A model generated the notes under the pieces. It saw only the letters and a program-made list of their open reading frames with translations, searched no databases and had not been told where the DNA came from. From CAIXSC01 sp046349915 (GTDB lineage: Bacteria; Planctomycetota; Planctomycetia; Pirellulales; Pirellulaceae), in NCBI GenBank assembly GCA_046349915.1, contig JAXMBL010000004.1:1178001-1242000 (forward strand): a stretch of 64,000 nt of DNA. Reading direction: 5' to 3'. Both the position numbers and the translations under genes were made by a program. Below are positions 37,101 to 44,974 of this stretch, piece by piece (the stretch's first letter is position 1; every line of letters begins with the position of its first letter).

Positions 37101-37302
37101 GCATGAGTCCGCGAGCGCCGCTTGGCAACGGAGCGTCTTGCTGCGAATGCAGTCGGAAATCGATGCGGCGCGCGAGCCTCGCTTGAACCTGGGACCGCTG
37201 GATGAGCCAATCCGAGCCGACCATCCTTTCTTCTGGGCAGGCTACATGTTGGTGGACACCGGCATCGTCCCGGCTCCCCCCGAGGCTCAAGTCGCCAAGT
37301 AA
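34165..37302 (+). CDS. Secreted CHAT-domain protein with TPR-like repeats
   Basis: The 1,045-residue product from the ATG at 34165 has a signal peptide or anchor at about residues 28-52 (SIFLLVSLVVALLACPVSLWAQG). TPR-like helical repeats fill about 85-500 (DYYLAQAIYLSGDYNSARRAFIDVA). The C-terminal CHAT domain starts around residue 770 (VVVVPDGLLWYCPFEMLP) and runs to the end (HPFFWAGYMLVDTG). Its candidate nucleophile is Cys945 in FLTVCGLMATGT. The matching His is not certain, either in LVVYHDMDD or in FPGFHTPTE. CHAT domains are caspase-like proteases. Export of a CHAT-TPR protein is typical of planctomycetes; the target is unknown. Confidence 0.85.
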   Translation: MNRRIGQNRVVEGETLVSRRPLISAAKRHSIFLLVSLVVALLACPVSLWAQGNAGNQAGGNLSTVKPMVPLIGPNSVTPRRPVPGDDYYLAQAIYLSGDYNSARRAFIDVARGGSKTLEGGRWVDSICYHTMLGESHYQLGDLVASLEQHNSALQLYLAHLTWMMRVEFPESPDILTKPAKAPTWGPSSRNVVYGRYPDTVRTFMGNTDAQNAAVMQRGGTLSQGQLAPIGAMEVLRCIAISLKRRAELLGPTGEHDAFTQTIVSALAARPAPPNHWTQAFIELQIGLAHIAANKPALATSELQRSLLVGGRFEHPMSCIALLELGKLAFRAGQWDAALTSFMEATHSGAVYGQFDVVEEAFRGAMTTHLVRGNKTLFAPVGVAAEWAHGTSTNLQASLYVLSAENLLAMGDATRAFAQLTKARGVIGRHDALAGQVGARYHFELAKANFQTANLPAGTAALAPALAFQAKGSRRLFHIFLTDTAYTSGVISERIADGLYSDVLREPQPNDWTSEPLETLGVAVAPRGIPMEHWFEAVMKRNEPERACEIIERMRRQKFFASLPLGGRLLALRWILAGPAESIGDRGNLQRRDILAKYPQFGELSRQVEEVRAVIAREPLTTEDGEGIKTLTNQYDKLAKLSGTQELLLHDMALQRLPADYSFPPLLTVKEVQARMSDKTLVLAYYNASRALYGFALTKDKYGVFKIESPNKVRNDVVDMLKKMGLRDRSQPISAKELADDSWKSLAVRVSTALSNNTKPEAWEQYREVVVVPDGLLWYCPFEMLPVGKDDSPLLTKARVRFVPTVSLVVPDGRPIKPVTRTAVVAGRLYPREDLKVCAEAADDLAQVLPDVSRLPNRLPGPSSLLAKFCDRLVVYHDMDDSEKAPYDWSPVQIDQKKLGSSLGALMALPWGGPTQVVFPGFHTPTESGGTKRAATGDEVFLTVCGLMATGTQTALLSRWRVGGQTSFDLTREFLQELPHESASAAWQRSVLLRMQSEIDAAREPRLNLGPLDEPIRADHPFFWAGYMLVDTGIVPAPPEAQVAK

Positions 37303-37495
37303 GGCAGCCGGACTTCAGCGATATCTGAGCCGTGGCTGGAGAATCGACCTTGGACTAGGAAGGCCAAACGCCTCCAGCGTTCCCTGCGACTCCGGGCCAG
37401 TATTTCCCAGGCCGGGAAACTGGTAGGCTGGGTAAAGTGGGTCGTGTCGCATAGAGTACGCATGACCCGTCGTCGTTGTGGACAGGAGTGTCGCC

Positions 37496-38203
37496 ATGCG
37501 GCTATTTTCCCTCGCATCTCCCCGGTTGGATCGTCGCGGTTGGATCGGCGTTTGGATGGTTGTTTGCGCTATGTGCTTCGTGGGCGTCTGTCGCGCGGAC
37601 TCGCCAGCCACCGAGGCGAGTTTCGAGCGTACGAAGGCCTTGGAGTGGCTCGATCAATACGCGGTGCGGCAAGCGCTGTTCCACCCAGAGGACATTGAGA
37701 AGCTGCGAACTCGCGTCGCGGCGATGTCGCCGATGGAGGCGAAGAAATGGTGGGAAGAGTCGGCTTCGCGTCGTGAGTTGCTGGACAATCCCGAGTGGCG
37801 CGAGACGGAGAAGTGGCTACGCGAGTTTTTGCGAGTGCAGGCGATTTACTCGGACGATCAGATTCGGGAGTTGCAAGCGAAAGCGTTTCAGAAATCGGAG
37901 ATGTCGGCTCGATCGCTGCGCGAGGTGATGGACGACATCACGAGGAAGCGGCGCGAGTTGGCTCAGGGAGCGAGGCAATCGGACGAGATTCGCAAGGAGA
38001 TGATCGCGGCTCGGGACGCATTCCGCGAGGACAATGCTCGCGAGAAGGAGGCGGCTCGACGGCGTACGGCGGCCAGCTACCCCGCTTCCCCGACTCCAAA
38101 TGTAGGGGGGCGTGAGCTGCGGGGGCGTTATAACCAGCCGCTGGTCACCTCGCTCGACGCGGCTCGCTGGTCGATTGTCGGCGGCTTTTTTCCGCGTTGG
38201 TAA
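37496..38203 (+). CDS. Hypothetical secreted protein
   Basis: The 235-residue product from the ATG at 37496 has a signal peptide (RRGWIGVWMVVCAMCFVGVCRADS). The mature part is highly charged and helical, with long Glu/Arg/Lys stretches (DDITRKRRELAQGARQSDEIRKEM) that look like coiled coil. The C-terminus (GGRELRGRYNQPLVTSLDAARWSIVGGFFPRW) is different in character. No family is recognised. It lies between the CHAT gene and lepB, about 190 and 230 bases from each. Confidence 0.7.
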   Translation: MRLFSLASPRLDRRGWIGVWMVVCAMCFVGVCRADSPATEASFERTKALEWLDQYAVRQALFHPEDIEKLRTRVAAMSPMEAKKWWEESASRRELLDNPEWRETEKWLREFLRVQAIYSDDQIRELQAKAFQKSEMSARSLREVMDDITRKRRELAQGARQSDEIRKEMIAARDAFREDNAREKEAARRRTAASYPASPTPNVGGRELRGRYNQPLVTSLDAARWSIVGGFFPRW

Positions 38204-38335
38204 ACGCGAAAGAGCGTGTTCTTCCTAGATCGCCCAGGTTTTCCCCCGAGACGAATGCTACGGGGGAATCCGAGTTCCGGCGTCCGGGTAGATTCGCTAT
38301 ATTCGCCCGCTTGTGCCGAATACGACCGGGCGAGT

Positions 38336-38384
38336 GTGCGGGCCAAGAAGTGCGGGCCAAGAAGTGCGGGCCAAGAAGTGCGGG
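38336..38384 (+). repeat. 14-bp tandem repeat upstream of lepB
   Basis: GTGCGGGCCAAGAA is repeated three times (38336-38377) followed by a half unit GTGCGGG. It lies 47-95 bases upstream of the lepB start, so copy-number change would alter the spacing of any promoter or leader there. Confidence 0.85.
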
Positions 38385-38430
38385 ATAGCGACGCTGCGTC
38401 GAGTCCGTGGTGGGGCAGAGAGGGCAATTC

Positions 38431-40182
38431 ATGAGTAAGGCGAGCGACAATTCGGCAACCTCCCCGACGACTGGGCGGAGTTCAGGACGAGGAGGCGCGG
38501 CCGAATCGGTCGTGCACTCGTATGCGTTGCGGGAGACGGTTGAGTCGATTGTGGTCGCCATTCTGCTGGCGTTTTTGTTTCGTACGTTTGTGGGCGAGGC
38601 GTTTGTCATTCCCACGGGTTCGATGGCGCCAACGCTGCAAGGGAATCACAAGGATGTGACTTGCGAGAAGTGCGGGTACGGCTATCAGGCGAATGCGAGC
38701 GTCGAGAACGACGATCATTGGAACAAGGATACCGTGGTCGCCACGACCTGCCCGCTCTGCCGTTACACGATGGCGCTTGATTGGAACAAAGACCCGAATC
38801 AGAAATCGTTTTCGGGGGATCGGATCTTGGTCAGCAAGTTCAGTTACGACTTGCAAGAGCCGACTCGCTGGGATGTCATCGTCTTCAAGTACCCGAATAA
38901 TGCCAAGCAGAATTACATCAAGCGGTTGGTTGGATTGCCTGGAGAGACAGTGCGAGTTCATCACGGCGACGTGTATTTGCGGCGCGACGGGGAAAATGAG
39001 TTTCGGATCGCTCGCAAGCCGCCCCACAAATTGGCGGCCATGCTGCAAGTGGTGGACGATAATCGGTATATCCCCCAACAGTTAGCCGAGGGTGGCTGGC
39101 CCTCGCGTTGGCAGCCGGGCAACGGGGATGGCAAGGCAGGTTGGCGGACGATGGCGGACGACGGCAAGCCGCTGGAGTTGAAGGGTGATGGCGGGCAGGA
39201 GTCTTGGTTCCGATATCGTCACATCCAGCCTTTGGGAGGCGATTGGCTCGATCTGGAAGAGGGGCAATCGCTCGATCCGCCTCAGCCGGGTCCCAAGGGC
39301 GGGCAGTTGATCGTCGACTTCTACCCTTACAATGCGTACACCACGAAAAATGCCATCGCTCATGGCAGCAGCTTGATTCCCAGCACTCGCACCATGGGGA
39401 GCCACTGGGTGGGAGATCTTGGCTTGGAGGCCGAGGTGACGGTGGCGGGTAGCACTGGCGAGTTGGTGTTTGAGTTGGTGGAGGCGGGCGAGCATTACCA
39501 GTGTCGCGTGGATGTGGCGACGGGAATGGCTCGCATGGAGGTGCTGGGTGGAGTGCGGCCATTTTTGGATCGGGAAGGGAAGGCCGCCGCGACTTCTCCG
39601 CAAGGCAGTACTTCGATTCGCGGTCCTGGACGCTATGACATCCGCTTTACGAACGTCGACGACGAGTTGCGTTTCTGGGTGAATGGAAAGCTGATTGAGT
39701 TTGACGGGCCGACCACTTATGAATCTCCCGAGGATCGACGGCCTCGTTGGAGCGTCGACGACTTGGGCGACTTGGCGCCGGTCGCCATTGGCGCTCGAGG
39801 GCTCAACGCGTCGGTGAAAGACCTGCGAGTGCTGCGGGACGTGTACTACATCGCGGTGCGTATGAGTTCGAACACGGACAACGACTATCAGACCTACGTG
39901 GACGACGAAGCATTGCAGGCGCTATTCGCCGACCCAGAGCAGTGGGCGACCAGCGCCGTGTTTTCGTCGCGGCGTACGATCGAAGTGGAATTGGGGGCAG
40001 ACCATTATTTCCCGATGGGGGATAACAGTCCGCAAAGCAAGGATGGTCGGTTGTGGGGAGAGCCGCCGTATGTCGAACGTGATTTGCTGACAGGCAAGGC
40101 GGTGTTGGTCTATTGGCCCCACTCATGGAATTCCCCCGTTCCTTTCTTGCCCAATCTCGGGAGTATGCGATTAATTCGGTGA
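38431..40182 (+). CDS. lepB: Signal peptidase I with zinc-ribbon-like and jelly-roll-like insertions
   Basis: This 583-residue membrane peptidase removes signal peptides during export. Start is the ATG at 38431, after AGAGGG. A transmembrane helix (about 36-56) precedes the catalytic Ser64 in PTGSMAPT. Lys164 in NYIKRLVGLPGE is the catalytic base, and MGDNSPQSKDGRLWG is the later conserved box. Between Ser and Lys sits an insertion with CEKCGYG (Cys78, Cys81) and CPLC (Cys107, Cys110), a likely zinc ribbon. A further insertion of about 300 residues (roughly 195-500) ends with a LamG/concanavalin-like part (GRYDIRFTNVDDELRFWVNGKLIEF). Ordinary enzymes have about 200-320 residues. An lptB-like gene follows 19 bases later. 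Confidence 0.93.
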   Translation: MSKASDNSATSPTTGRSSGRGGAAESVVHSYALRETVESIVVAILLAFLFRTFVGEAFVIPTGSMAPTLQGNHKDVTCEKCGYGYQANASVENDDHWNKDTVVATTCPLCRYTMALDWNKDPNQKSFSGDRILVSKFSYDLQEPTRWDVIVFKYPNNAKQNYIKRLVGLPGETVRVHHGDVYLRRDGENEFRIARKPPHKLAAMLQVVDDNRYIPQQLAEGGWPSRWQPGNGDGKAGWRTMADDGKPLELKGDGGQESWFRYRHIQPLGGDWLDLEEGQSLDPPQPGPKGGQLIVDFYPYNAYTTKNAIAHGSSLIPSTRTMGSHWVGDLGLEAEVTVAGSTGELVFELVEAGEHYQCRVDVATGMARMEVLGGVRPFLDREGKAAATSPQGSTSIRGPGRYDIRFTNVDDELRFWVNGKLIEFDGPTTYESPEDRRPRWSVDDLGDLAPVAIGARGLNASVKDLRVLRDVYYIAVRMSSNTDNDYQTYVDDEALQALFADPEQWATSAVFSSRRTIEVELGADHYFPMGDNSPQSKDGRLWGEPPYVERDLLTGKAVLVYWPHSWNSPVPFLPNLGSMRLIR

Positions 40183-40201
40183 GTGTCAGGAGGACATTGC
40201 C

Positions 40202-41098
40202 ATGCCGCTGTTGGATGTTCAAGGATTGGTGAAGCATTACGGCCGGCGTTGCGTCGTGAACGGCGTCAGTTTTCAGGTCGAGCGGGGCCAGGTCGTTGGA
40301 TTGCTTGGCCCCAACGGCGCGGGAAAAACGACCAGCTTCCGCATGACTTGCGGATTAGTGGAACCCGATGCCGGGACCGTAACGCTGAACGACAACGACG
40401 TCACCAACTGGCCCATGTATCGGCGTGCGCGTGACGCGGGCATGGGGTACTTGGCGCAGGATTCGAGCGTTTTTCGCAAGCTGAACGTCGAACAGAATCT
40501 CTTGGGCATGATGGAGCTATTGAATATTGGTCGAGCGGAACGCAAACGACGCTGCGCCGAACTGCTGGAACAGTTCAAGATCGGGCATTTACGAAAGTCG
40601 AACGCCGCCCGCTTGTCGGGTGGCGAGCGCCGTCGACTCGAGATTGCTCGCTGCCTGATTTCCAATCCCGAAATCGTGCTGCTCGACGAGCCATTTGCGG
40701 GCATCGATCCCGTGACGGTCGAGGGAATCCGCGGGATCATCTTGCAGCTGAAGCGACAAGGCATCTCGATCCTGATCACCGACCACGCGGCCAACCATAT
40801 TCTCAAGATTGCGGATCACTGCTACGTGATCAACAAGGGCGAGGTGTTCTTTCACGGGTCGGCGGAGCAGGTGCGTAACCACAAGGAAGTCAAGGCAACG
40901 TACCTCGGCCATGACGACGACGACGAAGTAAACGGCGAGTCGACATTGGAGAGCGAGTCATTGATTCGGCATGACGGCGACGCGGCAGATTACGAAGTGG
41001 ACTCTCATCCAGCACATGGTCCCGCCGTGTCGAATCTGCCAGCTCGTCGATCACGAGTCGGCGCGACGCCGGTGAGACGCATTCGTCCCGAAGAGTGA
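40202..41098 (+). CDS. lptB: LptB-like ABC transporter ATPase
   Basis: This 298-residue ATP-binding protein powers lipopolysaccharide extraction with LptFG in Gram-negative bacteria. Walker A is GPNGAGKTT (36-44), the Q-loop region is GMGYLAQDSSVFRKLN, the signature is LSGGERRRLE, Walker B is EIVLLDEPFAGIDP, and the switch His is in ITDHAAN. AQDSSVFRKLNVEQN is a close LptB match. The last about 55 residues (after YLGHDDDDE) form an acidic, then basic tail not found in typical LptB, which has about 240 residues. AGGAGG lies before the ATG. The start is 19 bases after the lepB stop. lptF, lptG and lptC are not in the window. Confidence 0.9.
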   Translation: MPLLDVQGLVKHYGRRCVVNGVSFQVERGQVVGLLGPNGAGKTTSFRMTCGLVEPDAGTVTLNDNDVTNWPMYRRARDAGMGYLAQDSSVFRKLNVEQNLLGMMELLNIGRAERKRRCAELLEQFKIGHLRKSNAARLSGGERRRLEIARCLISNPEIVLLDEPFAGIDPVTVEGIRGIILQLKRQGISILITDHAANHILKIADHCYVINKGEVFFHGSAEQVRNHKEVKATYLGHDDDDEVNGESTLESESLIRHDGDAADYEVDSHPAHGPAVSNLPARRSRVGATPVRRIRPEE

Positions 41099-41136
41099 TT
41101 CGTGCTCAGCCGTTTTGATGTCCAGGGATTTACCAG

Positions 41137-41868
41137 GTGACGGAAGATAAGACACAGGAAACAACCGACTCCTCGGTCTTGGACGCTCTGCGAACCGCCG
41201 CGGAGCAGCGCCCCGATGATGCGCGAGTTCATTTTGAATGGGGAAATGCATTGGCGGAGGCTCGACGCCACGAGGAAGCGTTGGCGGCGTTTGAGCGAGT
41301 CGTTCAACTGCGCCCCGACGTAGGAGCGGCTCATTTCAATCTGGCGAATGCTTGCCTGGCGTTGGAACGTTGGGACCGAGCTTGCTTGGCGCTCGAGGCG
41401 TGTGTTGCGCTAGAACCCTCGTCGGACGCTTACGAAAACCTGGCATTCGCTCGAGTGCAATGCGGCCAGTTGGAGCAAGCTCGCTGCGCGTTGGAGAATG
41501 CGCTGCGAATCAATCCTCGCTCGGTCTCCGCTCGCGGTCGTCTGGCTCGCTTATCCTTGGGCGTCGGTCGGGAACGCGAGGCGTTTAAGCTGATCGAGGA
41601 GGGGATGGCGTTAATGCCGCACGAGTCGCGCATGTTCGCGGAACTCGCCCAACTCCAGCAGGCCATGGGGAGCATGGGGGATGCCATTGTTGCTTGGCGC
41701 AAGGCCGTGGCAATGTCGCCCGATGAGGTCGAATGGCGAATCTACCTGGCGACGCTCTTGCGCCTGACCGATCAGGTCGTCGAGGCCGAACAAGTGGTTC
41801 AGGAAGGATTGGCTCGGAACCCCGCGGAAGATCGGCTCCGGCGCTTCATTAACGCGGCGCTTACGTAG
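41137..41868 (+). CDS. TPR-repeat protein
   Basis: This 243-residue protein starts at the GTG at 41137. At least five TPR units are readable: ARVHFEWGNALAEARRHEEALAAFERVVQLRPD, then ARFAYNLANACLALERWDRACLALEACVALEPS-like, and three more to about residue 235. There is no signal peptide or catalytic domain. TPRs make protein contacts; the partner is unknown. It lies 38 bases after the lptB-like gene, and a small membrane-protein gene follows 33 bases later. Confidence 0.85.
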   Translation: MTEDKTQETTDSSVLDALRTAAEQRPDDARVHFEWGNALAEARRHEEALAAFERVVQLRPDVGAAHFNLANACLALERWDRACLALEACVALEPSSDAYENLAFARVQCGQLEQARCALENALRINPRSVSARGRLARLSLGVGREREAFKLIEEGMALMPHESRMFAELAQLQQAMGSMGDAIVAWRKAVAMSPDEVEWRIYLATLLRLTDQVVEAEQVVQEGLARNPAEDRLRRFINAALT

Positions 41869-41901
41869 GCAGACGGCTCGAGGATAGGTTGGACCGCTAT
41901 C

Positions 41902-42096
41902 ATGTCGGAGTTTGAAAGCGACGAACCCGTTCCCGCGACTCCGGGGGATCGCTGGTTCCATTGGCTCGCCACGTTGGTGGCGTTGACGGTATTCGTCTTG
42001 GCGCCGTTGGGGATCTGGCTCGCCCGGTCGTTTTTTGGCTGGGAGCCGCCCTCGCTGATTCTGAAGGCGTTAGAATACCTGGAAAAATCGGGCTAG
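41902..42096 (+). CDS. Small single-pass membrane protein
   Basis: This 64-residue protein has an acidic N-terminus (SEFESDEPVPATPGD), one transmembrane helix (about 19-42, WLATLVALTVFVLAPLGIWLA), and a short C-terminal helix (LILKALEYLEKSG). It may be co-transcribed with the TPR gene upstream, or be the first gene of the neighbouring T6SS cluster. No family is recognised. Coding potential is supported by the clean membrane-protein pattern and position. Confidence 0.55.
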   Translation: MSEFESDEPVPATPGDRWFHWLATLVALTVFVLAPLGIWLARSFFGWEPPSLILKALEYLEKSG

Positions 42097-42159
42097 TGCT
42101 TTTGTTACGGTGAAGAACGTGGTTTTGCGTTTCATGATCTAGCACCCCAGGGGGGATCT

Positions 42160-43893
42160 GTGCGATATCAAGTCAACTTTGGCAATCTGTCCGTCTCGTC
42201 GTCGCCCTTGAAGGCGGCGACTGGAAAATTCCGCATCGCGATTCTGGGGGATTTCTCGGCGCGTGCCAGCGGCGGCCAGTTGGCGACCGGCGAGGAACTT
42301 GCGAAACGTAAACCGATCCGCGTCGACGCGGACAATCTCGAGAGCGTCTTCGAACGATTTAAGGTGACGCTACGGTTGCCGTTGGCGGCCGATGGCGGCG
42401 TCATCGAGATACCCGTCGCGAATCTGGACGAGTTGCATCCGGATGAATTGTTCGGCAATGTGGAATTGTTCAGTGAGCTGTCGAGTCTGCGTAAGCGGCT
42501 GAAGAACTCCAGCACCTTCGCGGCGGCGGCGAAAGAAGTGCAGACGTGGGTGGGAGGCGTTGACGAGGACGAAGATCGGCCGCGAGTGACACGGGCTCGC
42601 GGGGCCGCGATTCCTGTCGGCAAGCTTTCCGATTTCGCTCGCCTGGTCGGGCACTCGACGTCGGGAGACGCCGACGAAGCGCCGATCAAGGATTTACTGA
42701 AACAAATCGTCGGTCCGCATGTGGTCGCCGCCAAGGATCCTCAGCAAGACAAGCTCGTGGCGGCGGTCGACCGAGCTCTCTCGGACGCCATGCGACAAGT
42801 GCTGCATCACCCCGATTTTCAGTCGCTTGAGGCGTTATGGCGCAGCGTCGACTTGTTGGTGCGCCGGCTGGAATGCGACGAATCGTTGCAAATCGTGTTG
42901 TTCGACATCACGGCGGAAGAGATCGCGGCCGACTTGAGTCAGGCGGCCGATCTGACTGAATCGGGACTCTATAAGTTGCTGGTCGAACAACCGGCGCTCG
43001 ACGCCGCTCAAGGCGCCTTCGCGGCGGTGGTCGGCGCGTATGTCTTCGAGCAGACTCCGCCCCACTGCGATTTGTTAGGACGTTTGGCCAAGATCGCCGT
43101 CGCGGCCAAAGCTCCATTCCTGGCGGCTATTGGCAACGATGTGATTGCCAAGAAGAAGCCCGAAGAGGTGCATCCGCTGGTGAAACAGGCCTGGGACGAC
43201 TTGCGAGGACTTCCCGAGGCGTCGTATTTGGGACTCGTCGCGCCGCGTTTCTTGCTACGCTGGCCGTATGGGAAAAAGACCGAGCCCATCGCGCCCTTCG
43301 CCTTCGAAGAGTTCACGCCTCAAAGCGGCGTGAAGGGGATGCTGTGGGGAAACGGCGCCGTCATCGCTGGCTTGCTGCTGGGGGCGACGTTCCAAGCGGG
43401 AGGGCTCAAGTCCATGAAGTTGGGCGAGGTCATGACGGTGGACGACATGCCCTACTACTTCTATACCGACTCGGATGGCGACCAGATCGCCCTCCCCTGC
43501 ACCGATCGCTTATTGTCCGAAGCCATGTGCATGTACGTTTCGTCGCAAGGAATCATGCCGCTGGTCGCCTTCAAGGGGCGAGCCGAGGTTCGGTTGGCCA
43601 GTTTTCAGTCGCTCACGGGCAAGCCGCTGTTGGGGCCGTGGTCGGCCGAACAGGTTGCGGCCAACATGGCGGTCGGCGCGTCGGCTGCTCCAGCTCCAAC
43701 GCCTGCTCCAGCGGAACCTGCCGCGGCGCCAGCTCCGGAACAGTCGGCGGCCGCGGTCGACGCGGAACTCGACGCGCTCCTCGCGTCGTTGGGAGGCGAT
43801 ACTCCGGCGGCGCCTTCCGCGGATGCGGCGAGTGCTGGCGGTGGAGATGACGCCATGGATCCCGATCTCGCCGCGCTGCTGGCCGATCTCTAA
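42160..43893 (+). CDS. Single-chain T6SS sheath protein (TssB-like + TssC-like fusion)
   Basis: This 577-residue protein starts at a GTG after GGGGGGA. Residues about 20-130 resemble TssB: a strand FRIAILGDFS, then KPIRVDADNLESVFERFKVTL, and LSSLRKRLKN, parallel to the true TssB in this locus (FVMGVFADLS, FLTIDVDNFDDRMKAI, VEPLRKLLET). Residues about 195-500 resemble TssC: HHPDFQSLEALWRSVDLLV corresponds to HHEDFQKLESAWRGLHYLV in the separate TssC, and VKGMLWGNGA and PRFLLRWPYG are similar. An Ala/Pro-rich tail of about 70 residues ends the protein. Separate tssB and tssC genes exist at 54802-56891, so this is a second, fused sheath subunit or cap. An unknown gene follows 25 bases later. Confidence 0.85.
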   Translation: MRYQVNFGNLSVSSSPLKAATGKFRIAILGDFSARASGGQLATGEELAKRKPIRVDADNLESVFERFKVTLRLPLAADGGVIEIPVANLDELHPDELFGNVELFSELSSLRKRLKNSSTFAAAAKEVQTWVGGVDEDEDRPRVTRARGAAIPVGKLSDFARLVGHSTSGDADEAPIKDLLKQIVGPHVVAAKDPQQDKLVAAVDRALSDAMRQVLHHPDFQSLEALWRSVDLLVRRLECDESLQIVLFDITAEEIAADLSQAADLTESGLYKLLVEQPALDAAQGAFAAVVGAYVFEQTPPHCDLLGRLAKIAVAAKAPFLAAIGNDVIAKKKPEEVHPLVKQAWDDLRGLPEASYLGLVAPRFLLRWPYGKKTEPIAPFAFEEFTPQSGVKGMLWGNGAVIAGLLLGATFQAGGLKSMKLGEVMTVDDMPYYFYTDSDGDQIALPCTDRLLSEAMCMYVSSQGIMPLVAFKGRAEVRLASFQSLTGKPLLGPWSAEQVAANMAVGASAAPAPTPAPAEPAAAPAPEQSAAAVDAELDALLASLGGDTPAAPSADAASAGGGDDAMDPDLAALLADL

Positions 43894-43918
43894 CGCCTCG
43901 ACCGAGTCGCACACTGCC

Positions 43919-44974
43919 ATGCCCTATACCAACATCATGGAGTTGTTCGGGCGAATTTCGCTCGGCGACATCACTGCCTACGTCGCGTCGCGCGGATGGG
44001 AAGTCGAGGAGGACTCTGACGAGACCGTCAGATTTCGCGGCCCCATTGGAGTTGGCGGCGATCCGGGAGAAATCTGGACATGGCGACCCGAGTCGCATCC
44101 GAAGTTTCGGCGGCGAGTGCCCGATGTGCTCTTCTCACTGGCCGTCCATGAGGGGCGAGACGCGCTGGATATCGCCAACGAATTGATCGGGATGGGCAGG
44201 CGAGCGACGAATGCCAAAGCGGGACAGCTCGCGGGGCACTCGCCTCAGCCTGCGGCGGTTGGCGAAACTCTTGCCTCCGCGATGCTCCCCGGATCCGCCG
44301 GTGCGTTGGTTCCTCCCACGCTTCGACCTTGGACGTTCACTCACCGGGGCGCGGACACGTTGCTTGTTCAACTTCTGCCCGCGGGCGGTACGCATTCCCT
44401 CGAGCCGGGCGAGCGGCTCGTGATCGAACGCGAGCCAGCCGCGGAGCCAAGTCCCGCGGCGCCCGTGGATCTGGAGTGGGCCGAGTCGGTCTTGCGAATT
44501 CAGCGCCCCGCGGACGATCTTGTCACTCGAGTCGCACAGACGGTCGCGTACGATGCCCAGGCGGTTCGCCCGACGCCTCGTCGCATCTTGGCCGAGGAAC
44601 TAGGGGTTCTTCCGAGCGAGAACGGGAGCGACCGAACCGCCGAGTATCTTGAGCGGTTGGCGGAGACGATGCAGCGAGTCGAGTTTGAGCTGGACTTCGC
44701 CGGGCCGGTCGACGACCGCGTTCGGCAAGCGTATCGACGTCAAACGGCCCTGGTCGTCGCGTCGCTGGCTCGACTGCTCCCGACGACCACTTGGGCCCGA
44801 CGAGTGCTGTGGCGAATCGCCATGCGAATGTTGGCATCCGCCGAGCTTGCGTTGGAACTCAACACGTCGTCGGTCGATGAACTGTACATCACGGCCGCGT
44901 CGGACTCGGAAGCAAGTCCGGTCCGCACGCTCGAATGGCTCGTCGCCCGCACCGTGACTACTTATCGTACTTAA
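43919..44974 (+). CDS. Unknown protein linked to the fused sheath gene
   Basis: This 351-residue protein starts at the ATG at 43919, 25 bases after the sheath-fusion gene. The frame is also open upstream inside that gene, which I disregard. Part one (to about 75) is YTNIMELFGRISLGDITAYVASRGWEVEEDSDETVRFRGP. Part two contains PAGGTHSLEPGERLVIEREP, and part three is helical. No membrane segment, signal peptide or known domain is visible. It overlaps the convergent minus-strand gene by 17 bases. A role with the fused sheath (baseplate, chaperone or regulator) is a contextual inference only. Confidence 0.75.
   Translation: MPYTNIMELFGRISLGDITAYVASRGWEVEEDSDETVRFRGPIGVGGDPGEIWTWRPESHPKFRRRVPDVLFSLAVHEGRDALDIANELIGMGRRATNAKAGQLAGHSPQPAAVGETLASAMLPGSAGALVPPTLRPWTFTHRGADTLLVQLLPAGGTHSLEPGERLVIEREPAAEPSPAAPVDLEWAESVLRIQRPADDLVTRVAQTVAYDAQAVRPTPRRILAEELGVLPSENGSDRTAEYLERLAETMQRVEFELDFAGPVDDRVRQAYRRQTALVVASLARLLPTTTWARRVLWRIAMRMLASAELALELNTSSVDELYITAASDSEASPVRTLEWLVARTVTTYRT

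Noticed and set aside
43475..43918. N-terminal extension of the 351-residue gene
   Set aside because: It runs inside the fused sheath gene in a different frame; the ATG at 43919 lies just after that gene's stop.
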